Shown one piece after another: positions 42,936 through 52,972 of a stretch of 64,000 bases of DNA (its first letter is position 1; every line of letters begins with the position of its first letter). This DNA comes from Muribaculaceae bacterium (lineage in GTDB: Bacteria > Bacteroidota > Bacteroidia > Bacteroidales > Muribaculaceae). Location: NCBI GenBank assembly GCA_910573745.1, contig CAJSYI010000001.1, positions 124,001 to 188,000 of the forward strand, in the 5' to 3' direction. The position numbers were made by a program, and so were the translations under genes. The notes under the pieces are model-generated. The model saw only the letters and a program-made list of their open reading frames with translations, searched no databases and was not told the DNA's origin.

Positions 42936-45900
42936 TCAGCGGACGGTTGCCTTGAGGCTCTTGCCGTCGATGCGGACTATGTAGACGCCGCTGTCAAGAC
43001 GTTTCTCGACTTTTGCGGGTGCTGACTCTATGCCGTAGACTTTGAGGCCGGCGAGGCTTATGATTTCCACGGGGAGGCCGTCGCATCCGTGAACTGTCAG
43101 GATTCCGTCGGCGACCGAGATGTTCCGTTCGTCAGTGGATACGTCTTCCACTGCCCCCGACTTGGGAGACTTGACTGTTACGGAAAGCGGGAATTCGATT
43201 TCCACTCCGTTGTGTCTTCCTACGGCGGCGACATTGTAGGCATGCACGGATTCCGAAGCATTCGCGTCGGTGAAGACCGTGGATGGATGTCCGCTTTGGA
43301 TTGCGTTTCCGTCGCGGTAGATGTTCCATCCAGTGATTTCGGTTTCGGGGGAAACAGGCGAATACACGATGTCGTCTATGCAGAGGCCGAACTTGTCGTT
43401 GCTGACGTAGTGTAGCGCGAAGTGTTTTGCGTCTTCCGGCAGTTTGACTTCGTAAAGATTCCATCCGGCGGCTTTGGTTACGAATGTCTCCAAGGGCTTG
43501 AATGAGTCAAGCTCGTCGTCGGTGGTGGAGACCATCACCTCAATGCTCTCTTCATATTGGGTGGCAAGGGAAGTCATGAAGAACTTCACTTCTGAGCCAC
43601 CTTTCACTTCCGGAGAAACCAGCCAGTCGTCGGCCTGGCCTCCTTCGGGACAGAACACCATCAAGAACTGGTCGCCTGAAGGCTGTTGCATGCCGTTCAT
43701 GCCGCAGAGCACGGTGTTGACTACCTGGAAGGCCTTGGGCAGTCCGGCATCGGGAATGTTGAACGACTCGGTGTGGTATGTGCTGGCGCGGTCGCAGTCC
43801 AGATTCTTCCATACGCCGATGCGTCCTTCGTAGAATCCGTGGGGATAAGCCTCCTGATTTTCCACATATCCGTCGGCATGGGGATTGCTCCATTCAATAA
43901 TTACGTCCTTCTCGTTGGCTCCGAGTGTCGCCGTGAGGTCGGCGGCCACCGGGCGGCCTCCGATTCCTGTGCGGAAGTCCACGGAAATGGCGTCGTTGTC
44001 GGCCACTTCGTCGTTGGCGTCTATGGAAAGCCTGAGCGTCAGGTCTTTGCCTTCCATATCGGCGTTGCCGAGCATGATTTTACCGGTGTATTCGGCATTC
44101 TGGTTTTCGGAAAGGGTGGCAGGAGTGAAGCTTATGTCAACGTTACGCATCAGTTTGCCTGATTCGAGCAGTTCGGCCTTCAATGCCGGAGCCGCCACTT
44201 CTTGATAACCACGGTTTTCCACGAATGCCTTGAATTCCACTTCCTCTCCGAGCCGCACGTATGCAGGCATGTCGGTACGTGTTACGGCGAGATCATGGGC
44301 TTTGGATTCGTATATGTGCGCTTCACCGATTACAAACACCTGGCCAGCGTGTTCGCAGTTCACGTCGAAGCTGATTACGTTCCATCCGTTGTCCATGTAC
44401 TTTTCAGGCAGGTCGTAGGCCAGTTCGCACCATCCTTGGCCGGTAGTGGTGTCTATTGTGCCGAGTGTTTCGGCTTCGGCGCGTCCCTCTGTGGAATGGA
44501 TCTTTATCACGGTGTTGGGCGTGGCATTGCAGATGTAGGACAGTATTTTCAGTCGCACTTTGCTGCATCCTTCGGTGGAGAATTTGGGAAGCTCCACGTA
44601 TCCTTTGCCTTCGTTGCCCATCTCCATCACGAGGCACATCAGTGCATAGTCCGGACCGCCTGATATTCCTACGTTCGACGGGTTGTCGAGCGCCCACTGT
44701 GCGGTATATGTCTCATCGGGATAGTCGAGCAGCAGACCGGAATATTTCATTCCCCCGTTGGGGAACGTCTCCGACATCGGGAGTTTGTGTGGCGTGCCGA
44801 GTACGGCCGATGAGTAGGACGTGATGCTGCCCGTGCTCTCGCCTTTCTCGTTGCTGGCCGAAACCTGAAGTTGATAAAGGTTCTGCTCAGTGTTGCCTGG
44901 ACTGTATTCGAACTTGCAGTCCGTAAGCCCCTTCTTCAGGGGATACCATCCGGATGTCTGTCCGTCCGTAAGATACTCATAGATATTGTACTTCACGCCG
45001 TCGGGGTCTACCACGCCGCCGTTCTGCCCTTGACTGACAGGCTCCCATGTAAGATTGATGGTGGTGTTGTCGTCGCTGACGCGGGTGGTTACCACGGGAT
45101 CTACCGGGGTGTCTATGCCGCAGCGCACTACTTTTCTGGATGTCTGCCCGGCGCCGTTGGTGTTTCTTACTGTAACGTCAACGACATTGGTGCCTTCTAC
45201 TGCGTCCACTGTGACTGATACGGGTTCGCCGCGCGTCCCCTTTACAGTCTTTTTTCCGGCCGGGGTTGATATTTCAGCTTCAAGTTCCTCTGACGCCGGT
45301 ATCTCGGCGTCATTGATGTAGATGGAGGGCATGGCGAATTCCACAGTGGCCTTCAACGCTCCTTTGGGGTCGGGCTTCACGCTGAGGCCGGTGCATATGC
45401 CTGGGATGCAGGAGGAGGTTTCGGTGATGCATATCTTCAGGTTCTTCAGGGCGATGCGCCACCCTGCATCGAGTTGCGACTTTATGTGTATGCCCACATG
45501 CCATTTGCCTGCCTCGGGTATGCCGAAGCGCGACGAGCATGCGACGAAGTCTGGTGCCGTTATCGCCGGCTCGTCAAGGATCGTGCGGCCTTGGCGCATT
45601 GCTTCAAGGGTGGTGGACTTCGCCATCACAATCTCGAATGCCTCCGAGCCGTATCCTCTTGTGGAGGCTGCATCTATGGATACTGTGTATAGCTTCTCCG
45701 CATCAGGGAAGTCAATCGCCGGAGTTATGAGCCATTCGTCGGCATCGGAAGAAGCCGCAGGAGAATGAGAAGACTGGTAGGAGTTGTAGTATATAGGCCA
45801 GTCGAGGAGATTGCCGTTGAGGTCTTCGTGTACCCACCATGACATCACGCAGCCGTCTTCATTGCCGTCTATGAGCGTGCATGCGGCAAACTCCTCTTCT

Positions 45901-46655
45901 GTGGGATGCATCTCGAAGATTTCTCCGTTGGGTCCTGTGGAAGGTGCGGAAGAAGGGGTTACGGTAAGGCTTATGTCCTTTATCCACAGTCTGTAGGCCG
46001 CTTGCTGTGAATACGCGTGGATGCCGAGCCAGTATTGGCCGGCCTCCGGGCCTTTGGCTTTTGCCTCTACGGTCTTGGCCTTGCTCCAGCTTGTGCCGTT
46101 TGTGTTGAAACCGGCTACGTCTGTTATCTCAAAAGTCATGGCTTCCGGAGTTGAGGCATTGCCGAGGCATATCTTGAAGTCGTGCGGGGGAGAGTCGTAG
46201 CTCGTTGCGGCACGGAGACTGAGATTGAGGTCGCCGCCTGAGACGGGAATCTCGACCGGAATGAACAGCCAGTCGTTAAAGTTGCCGCTTGATTCGAAGC
46301 TTTGTAACTCGAAGTATTTGCCCTCAAACCTGTTGTTTTCCAATGTCCAGGTGTAGTCGTCATTGTCTATGTCGGCTACGACATATTTGGAAATGTCGTC
46401 GTCCAGGGCCGGGATCTTGTCGAGGATGGTTATGGGGCCTTCCGTGTCAGAGGCAGCATAAGACCGGATTGCCCGCTCAGGCTGAGGCTGCTTGGCGTGG
46501 ACGGGAGTGTTTCTGGCAGTTCTGGTCTCGTCCGGTTGGAGTGCCGGGGCTGACGAGGTGCGCGTCATTACACTGATTTGGGCCAATGCGCATGCCGCGC
46601 CGATGCAGGAGGCGGCTATGCCGAGAATATGTCTTTTGTCAAATCTGATGTTCAT
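42936..46655 (-). CDS. Giant surface protein: choice-of-anchor J/FnIII modules with T9SS-like tail
   Basis: 1239 aa. A signal peptide (ending ACALAQ) is followed by jelly-roll choice-of-anchor J-type modules (about 75-230, 245-425, 640-800, 980-1130) marked by phrases such as DEWLITPAIDFPDAEKLYTV and DDWLVSPEVKGGSEVKFFMT. Ig/FnIII modules lie between (NLTWEPVSQGQNGGVVDPDG), with a CARDB-like module near 805-910 (VTRTDMPAYVRLGEEVEFKA). The last 70 residues (VEIISLAGLKVYGIES, GVYIVRIDGKSLKATVR) look like a type A sorting domain. Expected to be a surface or secreted adhesin. It follows the 1501-aa paralogue after 67 bp. Confidence 0.85.
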   Translation of the reverse strand: MNIRFDKRHILGIAASCIGAACALAQISVMTRTSSAPALQPDETRTARNTPVHAKQPQPERAIRSYAASDTEGPITILDKIPALDDDISKYVVADIDNDDYTWTLENNRFEGKYFELQSFESSGNFNDWLFIPVEIPVSGGDLNLSLRAATSYDSPPHDFKICLGNASTPEAMTFEITDVAGFNTNGTSWSKAKTVEAKAKGPEAGQYWLGIHAYSQQAAYRLWIKDISLTVTPSSAPSTGPNGEIFEMHPTEEEFAACTLIDGNEDGCVMSWWVHEDLNGNLLDWPIYYNSYQSSHSPAASSDADEWLITPAIDFPDAEKLYTVSIDAASTRGYGSEAFEIVMAKSTTLEAMRQGRTILDEPAITAPDFVACSSRFGIPEAGKWHVGIHIKSQLDAGWRIALKNLKICITETSSCIPGICTGLSVKPDPKGALKATVEFAMPSIYINDAEIPASEELEAEISTPAGKKTVKGTRGEPVSVTVDAVEGTNVVDVTVRNTNGAGQTSRKVVRCGIDTPVDPVVTTRVSDDNTTINLTWEPVSQGQNGGVVDPDGVKYNIYEYLTDGQTSGWYPLKKGLTDCKFEYSPGNTEQNLYQLQVSASNEKGESTGSITSYSSAVLGTPHKLPMSETFPNGGMKYSGLLLDYPDETYTAQWALDNPSNVGISGGPDYALMCLVMEMGNEGKGYVELPKFSTEGCSKVRLKILSYICNATPNTVIKIHSTEGRAEAETLGTIDTTTGQGWCELAYDLPEKYMDNGWNVISFDVNCEHAGQVFVIGEAHIYESKAHDLAVTRTDMPAYVRLGEEVEFKAFVENRGYQEVAAPALKAELLESGKLMRNVDISFTPATLSENQNAEYTGKIMLGNADMEGKDLTLRLSIDANDEVADNDAISVDFRTGIGGRPVAADLTATLGANEKDVIIEWSNPHADGYVENQEAYPHGFYEGRIGVWKNLDCDRASTYHTESFNIPDAGLPKAFQVVNTVLCGMNGMQQPSGDQFLMVFCPEGGQADDWLVSPEVKGGSEVKFFMTSLATQYEESIEVMVSTTDDELDSFKPLETFVTKAAGWNLYEVKLPEDAKHFALHYVSNDKFGLCIDDIVYSPVSPETEITGWNIYRDGNAIQSGHPSTVFTDANASESVHAYNVAAVGRHNGVEIEFPLSVTVKSPKSGAVEDVSTDERNISVADGILTVHGCDGLPVEIISLAGLKVYGIESAPAKVEKRLDSGVYIVRIDGKSLKATVR

Positions 46656-46672
46656 AATGTAGTTGTTTTTTT

Positions 46673-46709
46673 ATTGCTGTCCGATAAAAGAGCGATATCG
46701 GACAGCAAT
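46673..46709. other. Hairpin between the two giant surface-protein genes
   Basis: A perfect 14-bp inverted repeat (46673-46686 and 46696-46709) with a 9-nt loop lies in the 67-bp gap. On the transcribed minus strand it is followed by an A-rich, not T-rich, stretch, so it is not a standard terminator. It could be an mRNA processing or stability element. Confidence 0.6.
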
Positions 46710-46722
46710 AATCGGGTTGGGG

Positions 46723-49700
46723 TTATCTTACGATTACTTTCACGGTCTTTCCGCCTGCAGAGGCCACATACACTCCCTTGGCAATGGCGATGCGTTCGGT
46801 GCCGGAAGCCACTGCTGAGGCCACAAGGCGACCGTCGACTGAATATACCGAAACCTCTTTGCCTTCTGCTCCGCAGATTACGATTTCGCCTTCAGAACCG
46901 GTTATGGTGATTCCGTGTCCGGCCTCTGCGGTTTCGATTCCTGCCGTCTTGAACACGAATTCGTCAGACTTGCGCTGTTCCACGCCGGCATAGACAGGAG
47001 CTACGGCATAGCGGTATTCACGGTTTGGCTCCAGCCCGGCATCGGAGAAGGAGCGTCTGGCCACAGGCGCGTCGTTTATCTTCACTCCGTCGCGGTAAAC
47101 GTTGTAGCCGTCGGGTGCGCTTACGGGATTGCCGAAATACATTATGTCGTCGACCATTATTCCGGTGCCGTCGTTGCCCACGTAGCGGATTGCGAAATGG
47201 CGTGAACCTTCAGGAATCGCGAAATGGTAGAGAGTCCATTCGGGGCCTATCTTGACTGAAAGGGCGCCGCTGATGCTTGTGAACGATTCCGTGCTTGTGC
47301 CGGATTCAGAAACGTAGAGCTGGATTGCGTCCTTGCCGTTGTTTTCTCCCAATGAGCGTGCGTAGAAAGATATGAGCTGTGCATCGCCGGGGAGTTCAGG
47401 AGAGATTAGCCAGTCGTCGTTGGCCGTGCCTGCGGCAGGCCATGCGGCGAAGTATTGTTCGCCCGATGTAGGCACGAAGCCCATCGTCTTTCCGAATTCA
47501 CTGGTGTTGAACACTATGAAAGCCTGTTTCTCACGGCAGTTGTCCCATTCGAACGTGCCGCCCTGCCCGTCGGACATGAGGTAGTTGAGGCTTCCGTCGC
47601 CGTCGTGCATCGTCCATGCGCCCACGCCTGAGATGGCAAAAGCGTCGTAGTTTTCCACGTCGTCGATGAACGTCTCGTGGAATTCCGCCTCGTCGGGTAC
47701 GTTCCATTTCAGCACAACCGCGTTGGCATTGCTGTCATAGTCGCCGGAAATGGCGGATATGCGGAACGAGTTGGCTCTCTTCACCTCCATCTTGGCGGCA
47801 AGCGTGTTGTTGGCCGGGTTTGTGTCGGAGCCTTCGCAGTCTTTGATGGCGAAGCCGAGGTCGAGGGTCTTTCCGGACAGGCTTTCGTCGGGGGTGTATG
47901 AGAATTTCACCTTTCTTCTTTCTCCTGCACGCATGGCCTCGACGGTCTGCTGTTGGAGCTGGTTGTCTCCGGAAGCCATGGCCACTGTGAAGCTTCCGGA
48001 AGCCGAGGTGCCGGAATTGTAGACGTCCACTTCAAATTCGGCAGTGGTGCCTGTGCGGCATTCCGACGGGCCGTTGACTGCAGTGAGAGCTATTTCGTTG
48101 GCACGCGGCGCCCCTTTTACCGACACCTTGTCGACGTGGATTGTGTTTTCAGGGAAAGTGTACCCGAAGAAGGCCACCGAAATTGAGTTGTACCCTATGT
48201 AGTCGGCAAGCGACACCTTTATCTCTTTCCATCCAGCCTCATCGGAACGAGCGTTGTAGACCGCGCCTGGAATGAGGTGCTGTCTGCCGTCTCCCCAGTC
48301 CATTCCTATGGCGAGCTGCACGCCTTCCTTGTATTCAGGGCCTTGGTACATGTGGAAAGTGAGCTCAGGTGCGTCGGCATTGGTGAGGTCGAGCCTCGGC
48401 GACAGGAATCCTCCTACGCCGAAAGTCATGTCGCGGTCTGTTTCGCAGTCTATTACACCGGAACCGTCGTATGCATCCACCATCGGGTCGTAGCCTTTGT
48501 ATCGGATGTACCATGTCGCTCCATGCGACCCGGATCTGAACCAGGGGCCGCTGGCCGACACTTGGTTGGCCCATGATTCTTCGAATGGAAGCTCTCGGCT
48601 TTCACCGAGGATGATAACGTTGGAGGGGGTGGCATACCCTTCGTCGTCGGCATTGACCGGAGCGACGTAGTAGAACAATGACTGCAGTTCGTCTTCGAGA
48701 CGCCATTTCGGATTGCCGTCGATGAACCGGCATTCCTTGAGGTCGCGTCCGATGACCACGTATTCCGTGTCGCCGTATTCGTCGGGCACTGGCTTGTAGA
48801 CGAGATAACGCACATTCTCCAGGTCTACCGGACGTCCTTCTTCATCGGTCGTGGCCGTGGTCGGAGTCCATTCGAGGAGTACTTGGTTGCCGTTGATGAA
48901 GCTTGCCTTCACGGTCTGCACGGCGACCGGCGTGCCCTTTCTCATATCAATGGAGACTTCCGCAGCGAATCCATCGCCGATGGCGTTGGCGGTTGCAACA
49001 CGGTATATATGCAATGCCTTGGCGGCTTTTTCGTCTTTCCATTCCATTTTGTCGCCTGGATTCTTTCCGGTGAATGTGGCGCAGGGTTCTGTGGAGTCGT
49101 TCTTGTAGATTTTCACCGTGAGCGGGCCTTCGAGAGGATTGCGGCCTGCATTCAGGGTCGGGAGCGTGAAACTTAGCTTGACTTCTGTGTCGGACATCTT
49201 GGTGGCCGTGAGGTCTTCCACGGCGGCCGGTATCTCTGCTGAACAATGGCGCTCCACGTGGATGTCGTCGATGGAGAGATGCTCCATTGTCTCCGAAATG
49301 TGGTGGAAGCCTATGAACGTGTCGCCCTTTCGGGGAGAGAAGTAGACCGTTTCTGTGATTCCGGGACGGTCGGCGAAGCTCGAGACGGTCTCTTTGTACA
49401 GGATTTGGTTGTCCATGGCCTCAACCTCTGGCGATGAGCCTATTGCCACGCGGAACTTGCTTCCGAAGCCGTAATATGCGTAGTATTTGAACGTTAGTTT
49501 GTACACGCTTGACGGATCCATCTCAAGCGAAGGCGTGATCAGCCAGTCGTCGGCCACGACGTCGCGTTTGCCATAGTATAACGCGCAGCCGTATTGCTCG
49601 TCGTAGAGCCATTCGGGCGAGTCCCATCCGGTTCCGTTGCCGTCGCCGTTGGCGTCGATCAGTGTGAAAGGGGTGAGGGAAGCCGAGGTGTCGAAGTTCT

Positions 49701-51204
49701 CGTCGAACGGAAGGGCCATGGGCGCGCCCATCTTTTCTGCGTTCGAGCGTGCGCTCTTGCCTGAGACGTCAAACGAACCGACGTAGGGCGTAACGCGGTA
49801 GGAGTAGCTGTTCCAGGGGAACGAGGCCTTTTCGGTGAAAGAATTCCCCTTGGCCGAACGTGCCACTATTACGTTTCCGGGGATGCGCTCGATTTTGTAC
49901 CGCAGGTTGTCGGTGTCCAGCATGCCTCCGTTCGCTCCCTGCGGGGTGTCCCACGTAAGCACTGCGGAGTCCGTGGCCTTGTCGTATGTGAGCTTGAGGT
50001 TTGAGACGGCAGTGGGCGTGTCGGGCCCGAAATAGAACGAGGTGGCGGCTGCCGATCCTTTCTGTCCGTTTGCGCTTAGCGTTACCGCAACGTTGTGAGT
50101 GCCCGGCTCAAGGCCGCTGAAAGTGGTCTCGAATGCCGAGCCGGCCTGTGCCGAGCGTTCCGGCTGGGCATTGCCGTCGAGGACGATTGAGATTCCTACC
50201 TGTCCGGCCAGCGGAGCCTGTCCGTATGTGAGTGAAGGCACTGTGAACGAAAGGCGTCCGTCTGATGACGATGCGCTTTCTGGTCGGAAGGCGAGGTCGG
50301 CGATGTCGTCGGGTGCGTCAGGGTGTGCGTTGGGCACCGCCAGGCCGCTGAAGATTTGTCCGGAGGGATAGCTGAATGTCATTTCGGACTTGGCTGTGCC
50401 GAGGTCTATTTCGAGAAGTCCGAAGACGCCGTTGCGGTTATAGTTCCGGTCTTGTTCGGATGCGAACCCGTAGATTGACCAGTACATTTTGCCGTTGCGG
50501 AAGTTTACGGCCGTGCCGTTCTTGATTTCCGAATCTCTGGTGGGCCAGTATCCGGTGGTGCCTATGACAGTGCATTTTCCGTCTTTTGAGATAGAATAGA
50601 GGTTGCTGTCGAGTCCCACGCCGTAGATGTTGCCTTTGGCGTCGCAGGTGGCCGTGCGTATGGCCGGAAGGTCTGCTACCACTGTCAGTTCGCCGGACTC
50701 CATATCCACTTTGCAGAGTTTCACAGACTCCGTGTTGGAGAAAGCGTGGGTTACAGCCCATAATGTGTCTGATACGGGGTCGTAGGCAAGTCCGCAAGGT
50801 ATGTTTTTCGCCTTGTTGGACTCTACGCTGTTAGACTGGGAGCTTTTGTATTTGAATGAGTTGGATTCTATCACATCCCAGGTGTCCGCATCGATGACGC
50901 GGTATGTCAGAGTGTACTCCATCCATATGCCCTGTACATCGTAGCAATAGAACCTGTGGTCGGCATACGCGGTTGCGCAGTTGGCCCAGGTATTGTCTGG
51001 TCCGGTGGGGGACACCTGTCTGAATCCGGAGTCTCCGTCGGCTCGGAATCCGTAGAAACCGTAGGATGCCGTAACGGGATTGGTGTTGTTCCATTCCTGG
51101 TTGGCATTCATGAAGCCGATGAGCTGCGTCGGGCTTCCGGCTGAGGCCGTCTGCAGTCCGAGCCAGCCTGCCGCCACTAAAAAAGCAGTTCTGATTAGTT
51201 TCAT
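46723..51204 (-). CDS. Giant surface protein: propeller-like N-terminus, FnIII and choice-of-anchor J modules, T9SS-like tail
   Basis: 1493 aa from the ATG at 51204 (an ATG at 51228 adds 8 residues before the signal peptide). After the signal (LGLQTASA), residues about 25-310 look like a beta-propeller (DTLWAVTHAFSNTESVKLCK, NIYGVGLDSNLYSISKDGKC). FnIII modules alternate with choice-of-anchor J-type jelly rolls (ADDWLITPSLEMDPSSVYKL, NDDWLISPELPGDAQLISFY) and a CARDB-like module. The C-terminal tail (GKEVSVYSVDGRLVASAVAS, KGVYVASAGGKTVKVIVR) matches the type A sorting pattern. It is the longest gene here and first in a two-gene unit with the 1239-aa paralogue. Confidence 0.85.
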   Translation of the reverse strand: MKLIRTAFLVAAGWLGLQTASAGSPTQLIGFMNANQEWNNTNPVTASYGFYGFRADGDSGFRQVSPTGPDNTWANCATAYADHRFYCYDVQGIWMEYTLTYRVIDADTWDVIESNSFKYKSSQSNSVESNKAKNIPCGLAYDPVSDTLWAVTHAFSNTESVKLCKVDMESGELTVVADLPAIRTATCDAKGNIYGVGLDSNLYSISKDGKCTVIGTTGYWPTRDSEIKNGTAVNFRNGKMYWSIYGFASEQDRNYNRNGVFGLLEIDLGTAKSEMTFSYPSGQIFSGLAVPNAHPDAPDDIADLAFRPESASSSDGRLSFTVPSLTYGQAPLAGQVGISIVLDGNAQPERSAQAGSAFETTFSGLEPGTHNVAVTLSANGQKGSAAATSFYFGPDTPTAVSNLKLTYDKATDSAVLTWDTPQGANGGMLDTDNLRYKIERIPGNVIVARSAKGNSFTEKASFPWNSYSYRVTPYVGSFDVSGKSARSNAEKMGAPMALPFDENFDTSASLTPFTLIDANGDGNGTGWDSPEWLYDEQYGCALYYGKRDVVADDWLITPSLEMDPSSVYKLTFKYYAYYGFGSKFRVAIGSSPEVEAMDNQILYKETVSSFADRPGITETVYFSPRKGDTFIGFHHISETMEHLSIDDIHVERHCSAEIPAAVEDLTATKMSDTEVKLSFTLPTLNAGRNPLEGPLTVKIYKNDSTEPCATFTGKNPGDKMEWKDEKAAKALHIYRVATANAIGDGFAAEVSIDMRKGTPVAVQTVKASFINGNQVLLEWTPTTATTDEEGRPVDLENVRYLVYKPVPDEYGDTEYVVIGRDLKECRFIDGNPKWRLEDELQSLFYYVAPVNADDEGYATPSNVIILGESRELPFEESWANQVSASGPWFRSGSHGATWYIRYKGYDPMVDAYDGSGVIDCETDRDMTFGVGGFLSPRLDLTNADAPELTFHMYQGPEYKEGVQLAIGMDWGDGRQHLIPGAVYNARSDEAGWKEIKVSLADYIGYNSISVAFFGYTFPENTIHVDKVSVKGAPRANEIALTAVNGPSECRTGTTAEFEVDVYNSGTSASGSFTVAMASGDNQLQQQTVEAMRAGERRKVKFSYTPDESLSGKTLDLGFAIKDCEGSDTNPANNTLAAKMEVKRANSFRISAISGDYDSNANAVVLKWNVPDEAEFHETFIDDVENYDAFAISGVGAWTMHDGDGSLNYLMSDGQGGTFEWDNCREKQAFIVFNTSEFGKTMGFVPTSGEQYFAAWPAAGTANDDWLISPELPGDAQLISFYARSLGENNGKDAIQLYVSESGTSTESFTSISGALSVKIGPEWTLYHFAIPEGSRHFAIRYVGNDGTGIMVDDIMYFGNPVSAPDGYNVYRDGVKINDAPVARRSFSDAGLEPNREYRYAVAPVYAGVEQRKSDEFVFKTAGIETAEAGHGITITGSEGEIVICGAEGKEVSVYSVDGRLVASAVASGTERIAIAKGVYVASAGGKTVKVIVR

Positions 51205-51280
51205 AAGCAGTTTTGTAAAGTTCAACATTGTGTTAAGTGGTTTGAGCTCCTGGAGAACTCTGAAATTGTCAGATACAGAT

Positions 51281-51345
51281 GAAGCCGCAGGGGGCTTCCG
51301 TGATAGTCCGAAAGTGAACTTTCAGGTTTGTCTGTCGCAAAATTA
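51281..51345 (-). promoter_or_regulatory. -7 box and structured leader of the giant-protein operon
   Basis: On the minus strand, TAATTTTG (51338-51345) is a consensus -7 box; no good -33 box is seen. The leader of about 130 nt contains two small hairpins, GAAAGT/ACTTTC (51310-51323) and GAAGCC/GGCTTC (51281-51298). Confidence 0.45.
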
Positions 51346-51395
51346 CAAATAAATGACGTCAGACCGTTTAATGTAGATTAAGTCTGTCAAAAAAA

Positions 51396-51990
51396 TCAGC
51401 GATGTTTTCTGCGTAGCACGCTTAGATATTGTGGCGTGATTTCCAGATAAGAGGCTATTATCTTCAGCGGGACATTCTCTACGATTTCAGGACGCCGGTT
51501 CACCAATGACGCGTATCGTTCGCTCGCGGTGCCGTTTATTACGCTGTTTTTCATGTCGAAAAGCCAAAGCTGCGTATATGCCATCCGGAGCAGCCATTGC
51601 GTGAAAGGGTGTGATTCTTCAATGAGTCGGTCGAAGTGCTTTTCTGGGATGACGAACAGGTCGGTGGGGCAGCATGCCTGGACTTCATAGTAGGAACCTT
51701 GGCGGAAAAGGTATGAATGGTAGGAAAGGAACATTGTCCCCTGTGTGCCGAAACAAGGCGTAACTTCTCTGTCGCCGTTGAAATAGACGTAGCGGATTAT
51801 GCCTGAGCCGACCAAATAGCAGTTGCTGTCCACCTCTCCGGCTGAGATTATGGTCTGCAGGCTGTCATAATGTCGCCATTCCCCTCCGGCAAGGAAACGC
51901 TCTGCGGTTTCTTCCGGAAGCCGGAAATCGCATTCTTGGGCCAACGCCTTTTTTAGTCCGGCAAGCATCGCGGATTTCTGATGAATCTGC
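51396..51990 (-). CDS. Crp/Fnr-family transcriptional regulator
   Basis: 198 aa (ATG at 51990-51992). A cyclic-nucleotide-binding-type beta-roll covers about residues 30-130 (AGEVDSNCYLVGSGIIRYVY, then FLSYHSYLFRQGSYYEVQAC), followed by a dimerisation helix and a short C-terminal helix-turn-helix (VPLKIIASYLEITPQYLSVL). It is the common Bacteroidetes CRP-like type, usually without the cAMP-contact residues. A -7 box TAATTTTG (52001 region) sits directly before the ATG, so it is probably leaderless. It lies between the giant adhesins and sdhCAB, and either could be its target. Confidence 0.88.
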
Positions 51991-51997
51991 ATACGTG

Positions 51998-52005
51998 CAA
52001 AATTA
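51998..52005 (-). promoter_or_regulatory. -7 box of the Crp/Fnr gene
   Basis: TAATTTTG on the minus strand, ending 5 bp before the ATG codon at 51992. This leaves almost no room for a leader. No matching -33 box is clear. Confidence 0.5.
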
Positions 52006-52080
52006 ATGAAAAATCTTCGGTTCTTGGAAGTTTTAGTATTAAATAGTGTTAATGCAGGCTTTCTGTGTGGAAAAAGGAAA

Positions 52081-52114
52081 ACCGCAGAACGACGGTTGCT
52101 GGTCGTTCTGCGGT
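52081..52114 (-). terminator. Terminator of the sdhCAB operon
   Basis: ACCGCAGAACGA pairs with TCGTTCTGCGGT around a 10-nt loop. On the minus strand the stem is followed by TTTTCCTTTTTCC. It lies 37 bp beyond the sdhB stop. Confidence 0.85.
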
Positions 52115-52150
52115 CATTCTCGCTTATATGATGTTAGGACATTTCCTTAA

Positions 52151-52909
52151 TCATTCTTTGCACTTGGCTGCGATGAAGTGGCGGTTCATGCGACCGATGT
52201 TGTAGAGCTTGATGTTCTTCGGACATTCGGCTGAGCATGCGCCGGTGTTGGTGCAGTTGCCGAATCCGAGTTCATCCATCTTTGCCACCATGGCGCGCAC
52301 ACGACGGTCTTTCTCAACCTCACCCTGAGGAAGAAGAGCAAGCTGGCTTATCTTCGCGGAAACGAAGAGCATGGCCGAGCCGTTCTTGCAGGCAGCCACG
52401 CATGCGCCGCAGCCGATGCAGCTTGCGGAGTCCATGGCTTCGTCTGCGTTGACTTTCGAGATAGGGAGTGCGTTGGCATCCTGTGCGCCGCCGCAGTTGA
52501 AGCTGACGTAGCCGCCGGCCTGCTGGATTTTGTCGAACGCGTTGCGGTCTACCATAAGGTCTTTGATGACCGGGAACGCTGCTGAACGCCAAGGCTCCAC
52601 AGTGATAGTCTCGCCGTTGGCGAAGCGGCGCATGTAGAGCTGACATGTGGTTGCTCCGGTGGCGGGGCCGTGGGGATGGCCGTTCACATAAAGCGAGCAC
52701 ATGCCGCAGATGCCTTCGCGGCAGTCATGGTCGAAGACCACCGGCTCCTCGCCGCGCTCGATGAGCGTCTCGTTGAGGATGTCGAGAGTCTCCAGGAAAG
52801 AAGTGTCGGGCGTTGTCTCTACGTCATTGTAAGTCACGAATCCGCCCTTTGCCTGAGGGTTGGCCTGACGCCACACCTTCAGATTGACTTTCATTATGTT
52901 TTCTTCCAT
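52151..52909 (-). CDS. sdhB: Succinate dehydrogenase/fumarate reductase iron-sulfur subunit
   Basis: 252 aa. It passes electrons between the flavoprotein and cytochrome b. The [2Fe-2S] cysteines are in [18 protein letters not shown] plus the later CQLY, and the [4Fe-4S]/[3Fe-4S] set is in [15 protein letters not shown] and [15 protein letters not shown]. In gut Bacteroidales this complex mainly works as fumarate reductase in the path to succinate and propionate. ATGs at 52909 and 52894 are both possible starts. It is the last gene of sdhCAB. Confidence 0.96.
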   Translation of the reverse strand: MEENIMKVNLKVWRQANPQAKGGFVTYNDVETTPDTSFLETLDILNETLIERGEEPVVFDHDCREGICGMCSLYVNGHPHGPATGATTCQLYMRRFANGETITVEPWRSAAFPVIKDLMVDRNAFDKIQQAGGYVSFNCGGAQDANALPISKVNADEAMDSASCIGCGACVAACKNGSAMLFVSAKISQLALLPQGEVEKDRRVRAMVAKMDELGFGNCTNTGACSAECPKNIKLYNIGRMNRHFIAAKCKE

Positions 52910-52972
52910 TGTAATGTTTATGAATGATTAGCCGGGAAGGCAATCTGTGCCGACCGCCTTCCCCGGGCGAAT

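Noticed and set aside
46673..46709. Hairpin as a terminator between the giant surface-protein genes
   Set aside because: No T-tract follows on the transcribed strand; it is listed as an undefined hairpin instead.
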